A stretch of DNA of 64,000 nt, taken from assembly GCF_003633685.1 (NCBI RefSeq), contig NZ_RBKT01000001.1, positions 3,720,001-3,784,000 on the forward strand, read 5' to 3'. The notes under the pieces were generated by a model that saw nothing but the letters and a program-made list of their open reading frames with translations, was not told the origin of the DNA and did not search any database. Below are positions 41,546 to 49,357 of the stretch, piece after piece. This DNA comes from Micromonospora pisi. GTDB lineage: Bacteria; Actinomycetota; Actinomycetes; Mycobacteriales; Micromonosporaceae. Made by a program: the position numbers and the translations under genes. Each line of letters starts with the position of its first letter. The first letter of the stretch is position 1.

Positions 41546-42049
41546 TCAGACCACCAGGGCCAGCCACTTCCGGTACGCGGACGCGAACGGTTCCGTCCCG
41601 TCGCCGAGCGCGTCGTAGAGCCACTCCGCCGCCGCCTCGGCCTGCACGACGACGTCCTCCGGGTAACCGAACCGGATCCGATGCTCGGCGAACTCGTCCT
41701 CGTCGCGCAGCTCCACCACGCCGGTGGTCCGCCGCCTGACCACGTCCAGGTCGAGATCGATCAAGTGGACCGTGTCGCCCTCCCAGCGCGCCGGGCTGGC
41801 GATGTCGCAGTAGACCTCACTGGTCCTCGGCGGCGGGTTGAACATGCCGGTCCACCAGCCGGAATGTGGCACCAGCAGGACGAAGGGAATCTGCTCCACC
41901 GAGGGGCGGCCGTGGTAGACCGACTCGGTGCCGGCGGTGACCCCGAGCCAGATGCCCAGGTCGTCCTCGGCGAGCCGGCGGGCGGGGTAGTCCCGGTGCG
42001 CGGTGCCGTCGTACTTGCGGTAGACGACCCGGACCACATCGCTCGACAT
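41546..42049 (-). CDS. DUF402 domain protein
   Basis: A 167-residue protein of the FomD/DUF402 fold. The conserved core is VYCDIASPARWEGDTVHLIDLDLDVV-like: acidic residues (Asp and Glu) of this segment bind metal in FomD-type phosphohydrolases. Here it starts near residue 79. The substrate is unknown. TAGGGT ends 6 nt before the ATG, so the message is leaderless. Confidence 0.82.
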   Translation of the reverse strand: MSSDVVRVVYRKYDGTAHRDYPARRLAEDDLGIWLGVTAGTESVYHGRPSVEQIPFVLLVPHSGWWTGMFNPPPRTSEVYCDIASPARWEGDTVHLIDLDLDVVRRRTTGVVELRDEDEFAEHRIRFGYPEDVVVQAEAAAEWLYDALGDGTEPFASAYRKWLALVV

Positions 42050-42055
42050 TCCCGC

Positions 42056-42061
42056 ACCCTA
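42056..42061 (-). promoter_or_regulatory. -10 box of the DUF402 gene
   Basis: TAGGGT on the minus strand, 6 nt before ATG 42049. Confidence 0.45.
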
Positions 42062-42102
42062 GCCGATCCCGACCCCCCAGCGCCCCCACCAGGTACGTCG
42101 AA

Positions 42103-42150
42103 AGGAAGGGCCCCTTCTTATCGGATTCGGTAGTACAAGGGGCCCTTCCT
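42103..42150. repeat. long palindrome, copy 4 of 6, in a divergent promoter region
   Basis: AGGAAGGGCCCCTT (42103-42116) pairs with 42137-42150, 14 bp around a 20-nt loop. Unlike the other copies it lies between two divergent genes, upstream of both -10 boxes. Confidence 0.85.
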
Positions 42151-42195
42151 AACCGAGTACCAACCGAGGTACGTGGTCCTGTCGGGACGGCCAGG

Positions 42196-42201
42196 TACGG
42201 T
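42196..42201 (+). promoter_or_regulatory. -10 box of dinG
   Basis: TACGGT ends 6 nt before GTG 42208. Confidence 0.4.
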
Positions 42202-42207
42202 CCTACG

Positions 42208-44397
42208 GTGACCGCGCCGACCACCGCCAACGACACCGACGACTCTGGGAGCGCCGGAGCCCCCGGCCCGGCACCGGCGCCGAAGCGTCGACGACGCGCC
42301 GGGCGGCCGAGCACCGACGATCTGCTCGCCGCCGCGGTCGGGGCGGTGCCCGGCGGCTCGGCCCGACCGGGGCAGCAGCTGATGGCCTCGGCGATCGAAC
42401 GGAGCATCGAGACCGGAGAGCACCTGCTGGTCCAGGCGGGGACCGGCACCGGCAAGTCGCTCGCCTACCTCGCCCCGGCACTCACCGTCGACGGGCCGGT
42501 GGTGGTCTCCACCGCCACCCTCGCCCTCCAGTCCCAGCTGGTCGAGCACGACCTGCCCCGACTGGCCGACGCGGTCGAGCCGGTGCTCGGCCGGCGGCCC
42601 ACCTTCGCCGTACTCAAGGGTCGGCACCACTACCTCTGCCTGGCCCGCCTGGAGAACTCCACTGAGGACGAGCCGGAGGACACCCTCTTCGACACCCCCG
42701 GCCGAGGCGGCGGCGGGGGAGGGATGAAGTGGCTCGGCGAGGCCGGCCGGCTCGGCAAGCAGGTCGAACGGCTGCGCGACTGGGCGGAGCGGACCGAGAC
42801 CGGTGACCGGGACGAACTGGACCCCGGCGTCGACGACCAGGCATGGCGGTTGGTCTCCATGCCCTCGCGCGAGTGCGTCGGGGCCGGGCGGTGCCCGTAC
42901 GGGCCGGAGTGCTTCGCCGAGGCGTCCCGGGTGCGGGCCCGGGAGGCAGACATCGTGGTCACCAACCACAGTCTGCTCGCCGTCGACCTCCTCAACGACC
43001 GGCACATCGTGCCGCCGCACAAGCTGCTCGTGGTCGACGAGGCGCACGAACTCGCCGACCGGGTCTCCTCGGCCTCCCAGGCCGAACTCGTACCCGAGCT
43101 GATCGACCGGGCCGCCCGGCGGGCCCGGCCGCTGCTGACCCCGGAGATCGCCGAGACGCTCATCGCGGCCGGCGACGCGCTCGCGGTCGGGTTGGCCGAG
43201 GTCCCGGCCGGACGGATCACCGCCGGGCTGCCCAACCCGCTGCGGGAGGCGTGCACGCTGCTCGACTCGGCCACCCGTCAGGCCCTGGAGCGGATCGGCG
43301 AGATCAAGGCCGACGACCCCGATCCGGTACGCAAGCAGCAGGCGAAGGCCGTCCTGGACGACCTTTCGCGTACCTCGCAGCGGCTGTTGGAGGAGGACGA
43401 CTACGACGTCGCCTGGGTGGAGAAGTCGGACGGTCCCGGTGCCGGGCGCCGGGCCCTGGTCGTCGCCCCACTCTCGGTGGCCGGAATGCTCGCCAACGAG
43501 CTGTACGACGAACGTACCGTCGTGGTGACCTCGGCCACCCTGACCCTCGGCGGCCGGTTCGACACCGTCGCCAAGGCCCTCGGGCTCGGTCCGGTGGTCA
43601 CCGAGCCACCGTCGCCGGCAGCCGCCGCCCTGGCCGCCTCGACGGCTCGCGGCGCCTCGGCGGGGAAGACCAGCCCGCCCCCGAAGGTCGCCCCTGCCGG
43701 CGGCGCGGGTGAGGGTGAGTCCGGCTCGGGTTGGCGTTCGCTCGACGTCGGATCGCCGTTCGACTACACCCGCCAGGGCATTCTGTACGTCGCCGCACAC
43801 CTGCCCCGGCCGGCCGCCTCCGGGCTGCCCGACGCGGCCGGTGCCGAACTGCTCGACCTGGTCGGTGCACTCGGTGGACGTACTCTCGGTCTCTTCTCCT
43901 CACGGCGGGCCGCCCAGCAGGCCGCGGAGCTGCTCCGGGCGAAGACCGACCTGCCGGTGCTGCTCCAGGGTGAGGAGTCGCTCCCGCTGCTGGTCCGCCG
44001 GTTCCGGGAGGACCGGGCGAGTTGCCTGTTCGGAGTGATGTCGCTCTGGCAGGGCGTCGACGTGCCGGGGGACGCGTGCCAACTGGTGGTGATCGACCGG
44101 TTGCCGTTCCCCCGCCCGGACGAGCCCCTCGCGGCGGCCCGGGCGGCGGCGGTGGACGCCTCGGGCGGCTCCGGGTTCGCGGCGGTCAGCGTGCCGATCG
44201 CGGCGGTACGGCTGGCCCAGGGCGTCGGTCGGCTGATCCGCTCGACCGGCGACAAGGGTGTGGTCGCGGTCCTCGACTCGCGGCTGGAGACCGCCCGGGG
44301 CTACGGCGCGTTCCTGCGCCGGTCGCTGCCGCCGTTCTGGTACACCACCCGCCCCGAGGTGGCCCGGGGCGCGTTGCAACGCCTCGGCAAGGAGTAG
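42208..44397 (+). CDS. dinG: DinG-family ATP-dependent DNA helicase
   Basis: A 729-residue superfamily 2 helicase of the DinG/XPD type: Walker A AGTGTGKS (77-84), DEAH at 277-280, and late motifs RASCLFGVMSLWQGVDVPG and VAVRLAQGVGRLIRS. Cysteines in HYLCLARL and ECVGAGRCPYGPECF match the [4Fe-4S] site of the family. It would unwind 5'-3' structures during repair or replication restart. An Ala/Gly/Ser-rich insert lies at about 470-510. The stop is 3 nt from the convergent AI-2E permease stop. Confidence 0.92.
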   Translation: MTAPTTANDTDDSGSAGAPGPAPAPKRRRRAGRPSTDDLLAAAVGAVPGGSARPGQQLMASAIERSIETGEHLLVQAGTGTGKSLAYLAPALTVDGPVVVSTATLALQSQLVEHDLPRLADAVEPVLGRRPTFAVLKGRHHYLCLARLENSTEDEPEDTLFDTPGRGGGGGGMKWLGEAGRLGKQVERLRDWAERTETGDRDELDPGVDDQAWRLVSMPSRECVGAGRCPYGPECFAEASRVRAREADIVVTNHSLLAVDLLNDRHIVPPHKLLVVDEAHELADRVSSASQAELVPELIDRAARRARPLLTPEIAETLIAAGDALAVGLAEVPAGRITAGLPNPLREACTLLDSATRQALERIGEIKADDPDPVRKQQAKAVLDDLSRTSQRLLEEDDYDVAWVEKSDGPGAGRRALVVAPLSVAGMLANELYDERTVVVTSATLTLGGRFDTVAKALGLGPVVTEPPSPAAAALAASTARGASAGKTSPPPKVAPAGGAGEGESGSGWRSLDVGSPFDYTRQGILYVAAHLPRPAASGLPDAAGAELLDLVGALGGRTLGLFSSRRAAQQAAELLRAKTDLPVLLQGEESLPLLVRRFREDRASCLFGVMSLWQGVDVPGDACQLVVIDRLPFPRPDEPLAAARAAAVDASGGSGFAAVSVPIAAVRLAQGVGRLIRSTGDKGVVAVLDSRLETARGYGAFLRRSLPPFWYTTRPEVARGALQRLGKE

Positions 44398-44400
44398 TGC

Positions 44401-45699
44401 TCAGGGGGCGGTCGAGGCGACCACTACCGCGTCCGGTGGCACCTCGGGCGGGCGGCGGTGGGCCAGCCGGCGTACGGCGGTGTTGAGCACCGCGATCAGT
44501 GGTACGGCGACCAGTGCGCCGACGATTCCGGCGAGCACCACCCCGGCGGCGATGCCGACGATCACCGCGAGCGGGTGGATCGCCACCGCCCGTCCCATGA
44601 TCAACGGTTGCAGGATGTGTCCCTCGATCTGCTGCACGCCGATCACCACACCGAGGATGATCGCCGCGGTGACCGGTCCACTGTCCACGAGCGCGACCAG
44701 CACCGCGACCGCACCGGAAAGGGCCGCCCCGACGATCGGGATGAACGCGCCGAGGAAGACCAGGGCGGCGAGCGGAAACGCGAACGGCACGTCGAAGATG
44801 ACCAGGAAGATGCCGATGCCGACCGCGTCGATGAAGGCGACCAGCACGGTGGCCCGTACGTAGGAGACCAGGGTGGTCCACGAGGCCCGTCCGGCGTCGT
44901 CGATCCGCCAACGTGCGTTGACCGGGAGCAACCTGACCAGGAACCGCCAGATCTTGCCCCCGTCGCGGAGGAAGAAGAACGTGGCGAAGAGCACCAGCAG
45001 GGCGCCGGTGAGCAGCTCGAAGAGGGTGGTCGCGGTGGAGAGGGCGCCACTGGTGAGCGCCTGGGTGTTCTCGTCAATCCACTTCTGCGCCTCGTCGATG
45101 TACGAGTTGAGCTGGGTGTCCGACAGGTGCAGCGGCCCGGTACGGAGCCAGTCCTGGATCTGCCGGATGCCCTCGGAGGCGTTCTTGCTCAGCTCCGGCA
45201 CCCCGCCGATGAACTCGGTCACCACCCGGGTGAGCGTGCCGACCACGGCCGCGATGCCGCCGACCAGCACCAGTGCGGTCGCCAGCGAACGGGGGAACCG
45301 GGCCCGGAGCAACCAGCCCACGGCCGGGGCGAGCAGGGCGGAGAGCAGCAACGCGATGGCCAACGGGATGATGACGATCCGGATCGTACCGATCACCTTG
45401 AGTAGCGCATAGGTGACCAGACCGATCGCCAGGAGTCGCCACGACCACGCCCCGGCGATCCGCAGCGCCCTCGGCACCTCCGCGTCGTCCCGGCTGCTGG
45501 TGGAGGAATGCACCGAGGCGGCCTCCTCCTCGACGACCGGAGACCAGGGCGGCGACACCTCTTCCCGGGACGGCTCGGGCACCGACCGCTCCTGCCCGGC
45601 AGCTAGGTGCTGACCGGCCGCCCGCCTCGCCCGGACCGAAGCCCGGCCGGACTCGTACGCGCGGCGGGCACTCGCCCGCAGCTGCTCGAAGCGGCTCAA
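44401..45699 (-). CDS. AI-2E family transporter-like permease
   Basis: A 432-residue protein of the TqsA/YdiK-type UPF0118 family: a basic, then acidic cytoplasmic N-terminus (about 75 residues) and about seven or eight helices, with family segments FFFLRDGG and GVQQIEGHILQPLIMGR. The family includes AI-2 exporters and Na+/H+ antiporters, so substrate is uncertain. TTG 45699 is chosen because AGGAGGT lies 4 nt upstream; the GTG at 45705 overlaps the Shine-Dalgarno sequence itself. Confidence 0.85.
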   Translation of the reverse strand: MSRFEQLRASARRAYESGRASVRARRAAGQHLAAGQERSVPEPSREEVSPPWSPVVEEEAASVHSSTSSRDDAEVPRALRIAGAWSWRLLAIGLVTYALLKVIGTIRIVIIPLAIALLLSALLAPAVGWLLRARFPRSLATALVLVGGIAAVVGTLTRVVTEFIGGVPELSKNASEGIRQIQDWLRTGPLHLSDTQLNSYIDEAQKWIDENTQALTSGALSTATTLFELLTGALLVLFATFFFLRDGGKIWRFLVRLLPVNARWRIDDAGRASWTTLVSYVRATVLVAFIDAVGIGIFLVIFDVPFAFPLAALVFLGAFIPIVGAALSGAVAVLVALVDSGPVTAAIILGVVIGVQQIEGHILQPLIMGRAVAIHPLAVIVGIAAGVVLAGIVGALVAVPLIAVLNTAVRRLAHRRPPEVPPDAVVVASTAP

Positions 45700-45887
45700 G
45701 CACACCTCCTAGCCGTCAGACCAGCTCCCAGCTGGAAACCGGCCTCGTCTACGGTAACCGCAGTGACGAGACCGGAACGTTCCGTTCCAGCCCTGATTTA
45801 TCCCCCAGTATTGCCCCGACCGGCAGCCCGGTACGCCTGCGCGCGGCCGTGACCTCGGCCTCCGCCGCCGCCGGTTCGACCGCACGG

Positions 45888-45893
45888 TAGCGT
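45888..45893 (+). promoter_or_regulatory. -10 box of the GroES-like gene
   Basis: TAGCGT ends 7 nt before GTG 45901. No CIRCE-like repeat is visible. The same 201-bp divergent gap also holds a GGAACGTTCC palindrome at 45774-45783. Confidence 0.45.
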
Positions 45894-45900
45894 TCCGTTC

Positions 45901-46239
45901 GTGACCGCCGATCCAGACCTCGACAACGGACTACCGATCCGCCTGCTGCACGACCGCGTCCTGGTGCGCCTGGAGGGGAGCGAGGGCGAGCGGCGATCGA
46001 GCGCCGGCATCGTCATCCCGGCGACCGCGTCGATGGGCCGCCGACTCGCCTGGGCGACCGCGGTGGGCGTCGGTCCCAACGTACGGGCGATCGTCTCCGG
46101 CGACCGGGTCCTCTACGACCCGGACGACCGCTCCGAGGTGGAGCTACACGGTCGGGAGTACGTCCTGTTGCGCGAACGCGACGTGCACGCGGTCGCCGCC
46201 CAGCGGGTCGACACCGACTCCACCGGCCTCTACCTGTAA
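45901..46239 (+). CDS. GroES-like (Cpn10) protein
   Basis: A 112-residue Cpn10-fold protein: IRLLHDRVLVRLE at the start, a mobile-loop segment ERRSSAGIVIPATASMG in place of the usual ggiiiPdtak loop, then GDRVLYDPDD and GREYVLLRERDVHAV. It diverges from canonical GroES and has no GroEL beside it; the groEL gene of this window lies 13 kb away with no groES. Its stop overlaps the convergent PrsW gene by 10 bp. Confidence 0.8.
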   Translation: MTADPDLDNGLPIRLLHDRVLVRLEGSEGERRSSAGIVIPATASMGRRLAWATAVGVGPNVRAIVSGDRVLYDPDDRSEVELHGREYVLLRERDVHAVAAQRVDTDSTGLYL

Positions 46240-47759
46240 CCGCCCGGTGGCGGACCGTACGGTCCGTGACCGGCCGACGGCGGCTGCCCGTACCCGGGAG
46301 GGCCCGGCGGGCCCGCCGGGCCGTAACCGGGCGGCGGACCGTAACCGGACGGTGGGGGCGGCGCGTAACCCGGCGGCGTCGGGGCGACCAGGACCACCGG
46401 GATCGGCACCACCGGCTCGTCCGACGCGGCCACCATGCGCGGCAACCCGTCCGGGAAGGTCAGCTGATAGTTCGCCCCGTCCCAGCGGGCCACCGGCGCC
46501 TGCGGATCCCGGCCCACGAAGACCTGCCGGTAGGCGGTCATCTGGTGGAGCAACGCCCACTCCTCCTGGGCGGTACGCGCCAGGTCGGCCGGCTTGGTGT
46601 CCAGGCCCCGCAGCATCCCGTCGCGGAGCAGGGCGAGCCGGGTGGCGGAGAACTGGAAACCACGCATCGCCTTCAACCCCGGCTCACCGGCCACCCGCCG
46701 AGCCCACCGCCGGGCCGAGTGGCGCCGGCCGAGGGACCCCAACGCGGCCACCTCCGGCGGGCTGATCCAGCCGGCCCGTACGTAGTCGGGCAACCGCCGC
46801 TCGGTGAGCCGCCCCTCCCAGCCCCGCAGCCAGACCGCCAGACCGACCATGCCGAGGAAAATCGGCACCATCACGCCGACGTAGCCGTAGAGCACGATCA
46901 GGTTCTGCCCGAGCGCCGCCGCCAGCGACGGCATCAGGTTCCAGGTGCCGTGCAGCATCATCGCCGCCAGGAGTCCCGCCAGCGGGGCGAAGACCCGGAT
47001 CCGCTTGTCCGCGCTACGGGCCGCGATACCCAGACCGATCCCGGTCATCGAGGTGAAGAGCGGGTGGGCGAAGCCGGTGAGCAGGATACGCACGATGAAG
47101 ATCGCGAAGACGTTCTGCACCCCGGTCGCCGGACCGTACTGGTCGGCGCCGGCGGCGTAGCCGTACCCGCCGAGGTAGAGGATGTTCTCCACCATGGCGA
47201 AGCCGACCGCCGAGAGTCCGCAGTAGACGATTCCGTCGGTGATGCCGGACCACTCGCGGCGGAACAGCAGCAGCAGCAGGAGCGGACCCAGCGCCTTCGT
47301 CAGTTCCTCGATGAAGGGTGCGCCGAGCACCGCCACCAGCGAGTCGGGCAACCCCCAACGGGCGAACTGCTCCGCGGTGAGCTCGTTGACCTGCAACGAG
47401 GCGGCGGTGGCGACAAAGGCACCCCAGGCGAAACTGAGGCCGAGGAAGAGCATCGGCTCGGGCTCGTACCGGTCGAGCCAGAGGAAGCAGGCGATCAGCA
47501 CCGGCACTGGCAGGATCGCCGCGGCCAGGCCGATGAGAAATGCCTGGAGGCCGAGACTGTCACCGAGCCTGATCGCCATGAAGACCGCGCAGCCGGCGAT
47601 CAGCAGGATCACCACGGCCCACACCAGCACCCGCCGCCAGGTCGACCCCCGGCTGGTGATCTTCGCCACCGGTGGCGACACGGTGCCGGCCGCCCCGTTC
47701 GGCGCGGGAGGCGGAATCAGCGGCGGCTGGGGAGTGCCACCGGGCGGGGTGTCGGCCAT
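46230..47759 (-). CDS. PrsW-family intramembrane metalloprotease
   Basis: A 509-residue polytopic protein with about nine helices. Active-site motifs of the PrsW/glutamic-type protease family are APFIEELTK (Glu151, Glu152), MVENILYL, AHPLFTSM and MLHGTWN. Family members cut anti-sigma factors or other membrane proteins. The C-terminal 200 residues are cytoplasmic, ending in a Pro/Gly/Tyr-rich tail (GYGPPP repeats). ATG 47759 has TACGCT 7 nt upstream; ATG 47777 would overlap the box. The substrate is unknown. Confidence 0.88.
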   Translation of the reverse strand: MADTPPGGTPQPPLIPPPAPNGAAGTVSPPVAKITSRGSTWRRVLVWAVVILLIAGCAVFMAIRLGDSLGLQAFLIGLAAAILPVPVLIACFLWLDRYEPEPMLFLGLSFAWGAFVATAASLQVNELTAEQFARWGLPDSLVAVLGAPFIEELTKALGPLLLLLLFRREWSGITDGIVYCGLSAVGFAMVENILYLGGYGYAAGADQYGPATGVQNVFAIFIVRILLTGFAHPLFTSMTGIGLGIAARSADKRIRVFAPLAGLLAAMMLHGTWNLMPSLAAALGQNLIVLYGYVGVMVPIFLGMVGLAVWLRGWEGRLTERRLPDYVRAGWISPPEVAALGSLGRRHSARRWARRVAGEPGLKAMRGFQFSATRLALLRDGMLRGLDTKPADLARTAQEEWALLHQMTAYRQVFVGRDPQAPVARWDGANYQLTFPDGLPRMVAASDEPVVPIPVVLVAPTPPGYAPPPPSGYGPPPGYGPAGPPGPPGYGQPPSAGHGPYGPPPGGYR

Positions 47760-47766
47760 GCCGCCC

Positions 47767-47772
47767 AGCGTA
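47767..47772 (-). promoter_or_regulatory. -10 box of the PrsW gene
   Basis: TACGCT on the minus strand, 7 nt before ATG 47759. Confidence 0.45.
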
Positions 47773-47826
47773 GCCATCCGCGACCCACTACCCGGACCGC
47801 ATCCGGGGCGGATATGCTGCCGATCA

Positions 47827-48007
47827 GGTCACGAGTGCCAGCGACCAACGCCCACCGCCACGACCAACGGCCGGCAACCGCCGGACCAGGTCGAAGCGGT
47901 GAACGAAGCCCCAGCTTGCTGGCCGGCAACCCTCGTCGAGTTCGCGGTGGGGTGCCCTGGGTGATGACCGGGCCCAGCCCGATCCGTGTGCTGGGCAAGC
48001 GCGGGCC
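47827..48007 (+). promoter_or_regulatory. SAM-IV riboswitch with an inserted hairpin
   Basis: Conserved SAM-IV pieces occur in order: GGTCACGAGTGCCAGCG, AAGCCCCAGCTTGCTGGCC, GGCAACCCTC, GCGGTGGGGTGCCC, GGGTGATGACC and, at the 3' end, GGCAAGCGCGGG. P1 pairs 47827-47831 with 47965-47969; P2 pairs GCCAGC with GCTGGC. About 60 extra nt (47843-47902) sit between P2 and P3 and fold on their own (CACCGC/GCGGTG, CGACC/GGTCG). The ribosome binding site of the next gene lies 34 nt after the aptamer, so control by RBS masking is plausible. S-adenosylmethionine would turn the gene down. Confidence 0.88.
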
Positions 48008-48053
48008 CCAACCCTCAGCAACCGGGGTCCCCGGACTGCCGGAGGTCGTACCC

Positions 48054-49343
48054 ATGCGTTCCGCTCTCGTAGCCGTCTCCTCGCCCGCCGAGTCGCCGGC
48101 ACCGCCCCGGCCGACCACGCCGGCCGACCACGCCGCCGGACCGCTCGACGTGCTCGGCGTCCCCGACCTGGTCAACCTCGACTACGCGGCCACCGCGCCG
48201 TGCGCCCGCGTCGCGGCCGACGCGGTGGCCGAACTGCTGCCCTGGTACGGCAGCGTGCACCGGGGCGCCGGGAGCCTGTCGCAGCGGAGCACCCTCGCCT
48301 ACGAGCGGGCCCGGCAGACGATCGGCGACTTCCTCGGCACCCGGGCCGAGGACGAGGTGATCTTCACCCGCAACACCACCGACGCCCTCAACCTGCTGGC
48401 CCGCGCCGTACCGGCCGGGACCACGGTGGTCACCTTCGGCGGCGAACACCACGCCAACCTGCTGCCCTGGCCGAACACGGTACGACTGCCGGTCCCCGAC
48501 TCACCCGACGCGGCGATCCGGGGACTCGCCGAGGCGCTGCGGGAACTGCGCCGCGACAGCGACCGGGCCGCCCCGATCCTGGTCGCGGTCACCGGTGCCA
48601 GCAACGTCACCGGGGAACGCTGGCCGGTGGAGGAACTCGCCGCGATGGCCCACCGCCACGGCGCCCGGATCGCCGTCGACGCCGCCCAGCTCGCTCCGCA
48701 CGCACCGGTGGACATCGCCGCCTCGGGCATCGACTACGTGGCGGTCTCCGGGCACAAGCTCTACGCCCCGTTCGGCGCCGGGGTGCTCGCCGGGCGGGCC
48801 GACTGGCTCGACGCGGCGGCGCCGTACCTGCTCGGCGGTGGCGCCACCGTCGGCGTCGGCAGCGCCACCCACGACGTGCGCTGGGCGACCGGACCCGCAC
48901 GACACGAGGCCGGCACGCCGAACCTCTTCGGCGCGGTCGCCCTGGCCGCCGTCTGTACCGCCCTCGACGAGGCGGACCGGGCCGAACTGCACACCCGCGA
49001 GCAGGAGCTGCTGGCCCGGTTGCGGACCGGGCTCGACGCCCTGCCGGACGTCGTCGAGCTGCGTACCTTCGGGGCCGACGCGCCCCGGGTCGGCATCGTC
49101 TCGTTCGTGGTCGGCGGCCGGGACTCCGCCGACGTCGCCACCGAGCTCGCCCGGCGGCACGGCATCGGGCTCCGCGACGGCCTGTTCTGCGCCCACCCCC
49201 TCGCCCGGCGACTGCTCACCGAGGCGGCTGGCCGCAGCGGTCGCACCGACCTGCCACCGACCGCGTTGCGCGCGAGCATCGGCCTGGGCAGCACCACCGA
49301 CCACGTCGACCGCCTGCTCGACGCCCTGGCCGACCTGGGCTGA
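48054..49343 (+). CDS. class V aminotransferase, cysteine-desulfurase-like
   Basis: A 429-residue PLP enzyme of the SufS/CsdA-like group. It has LDYAATAPC, SVHRGAGSLS, FTRNTTDALNLLA, GEHHANLLPW, ASNVTGERWPV and the Schiff-base Lys235 in VSGHKLYAP. The usual C-terminal Cys loop is not evident; GLRDGLFCAHPLARRLL holds the only candidate Cys. It could be a cysteine desulfurase or a related lyase. ATG 48054 has GGAGGTCGT upstream. Position behind a SAM-IV riboswitch ties it to methionine or sulfur supply. Confidence 0.85.
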   Translation: MRSALVAVSSPAESPAPPRPTTPADHAAGPLDVLGVPDLVNLDYAATAPCARVAADAVAELLPWYGSVHRGAGSLSQRSTLAYERARQTIGDFLGTRAEDEVIFTRNTTDALNLLARAVPAGTTVVTFGGEHHANLLPWPNTVRLPVPDSPDAAIRGLAEALRELRRDSDRAAPILVAVTGASNVTGERWPVEELAAMAHRHGARIAVDAAQLAPHAPVDIAASGIDYVAVSGHKLYAPFGAGVLAGRADWLDAAAPYLLGGGATVGVGSATHDVRWATGPARHEAGTPNLFGAVALAAVCTALDEADRAELHTREQELLARLRTGLDALPDVVELRTFGADAPRVGIVSFVVGGRDSADVATELARRHGIGLRDGLFCAHPLARRLLTEAAGRSGRTDLPPTALRASIGLGSTTDHVDRLLDALADLG

Positions 49344-49357
49344 CCGAAGCCGGATGG

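Noticed and set aside
42118..43800. Long minus-strand frame opposite dinG
   Set aside because: Antisense shadow of a clear helicase; no motif.
46266..48053. Upstream extension of the class V aminotransferase frame
   Set aside because: It runs antisense through the PrsW gene and across the SAM-IV riboswitch; ATG 48054 with GGAGG is the proper start.
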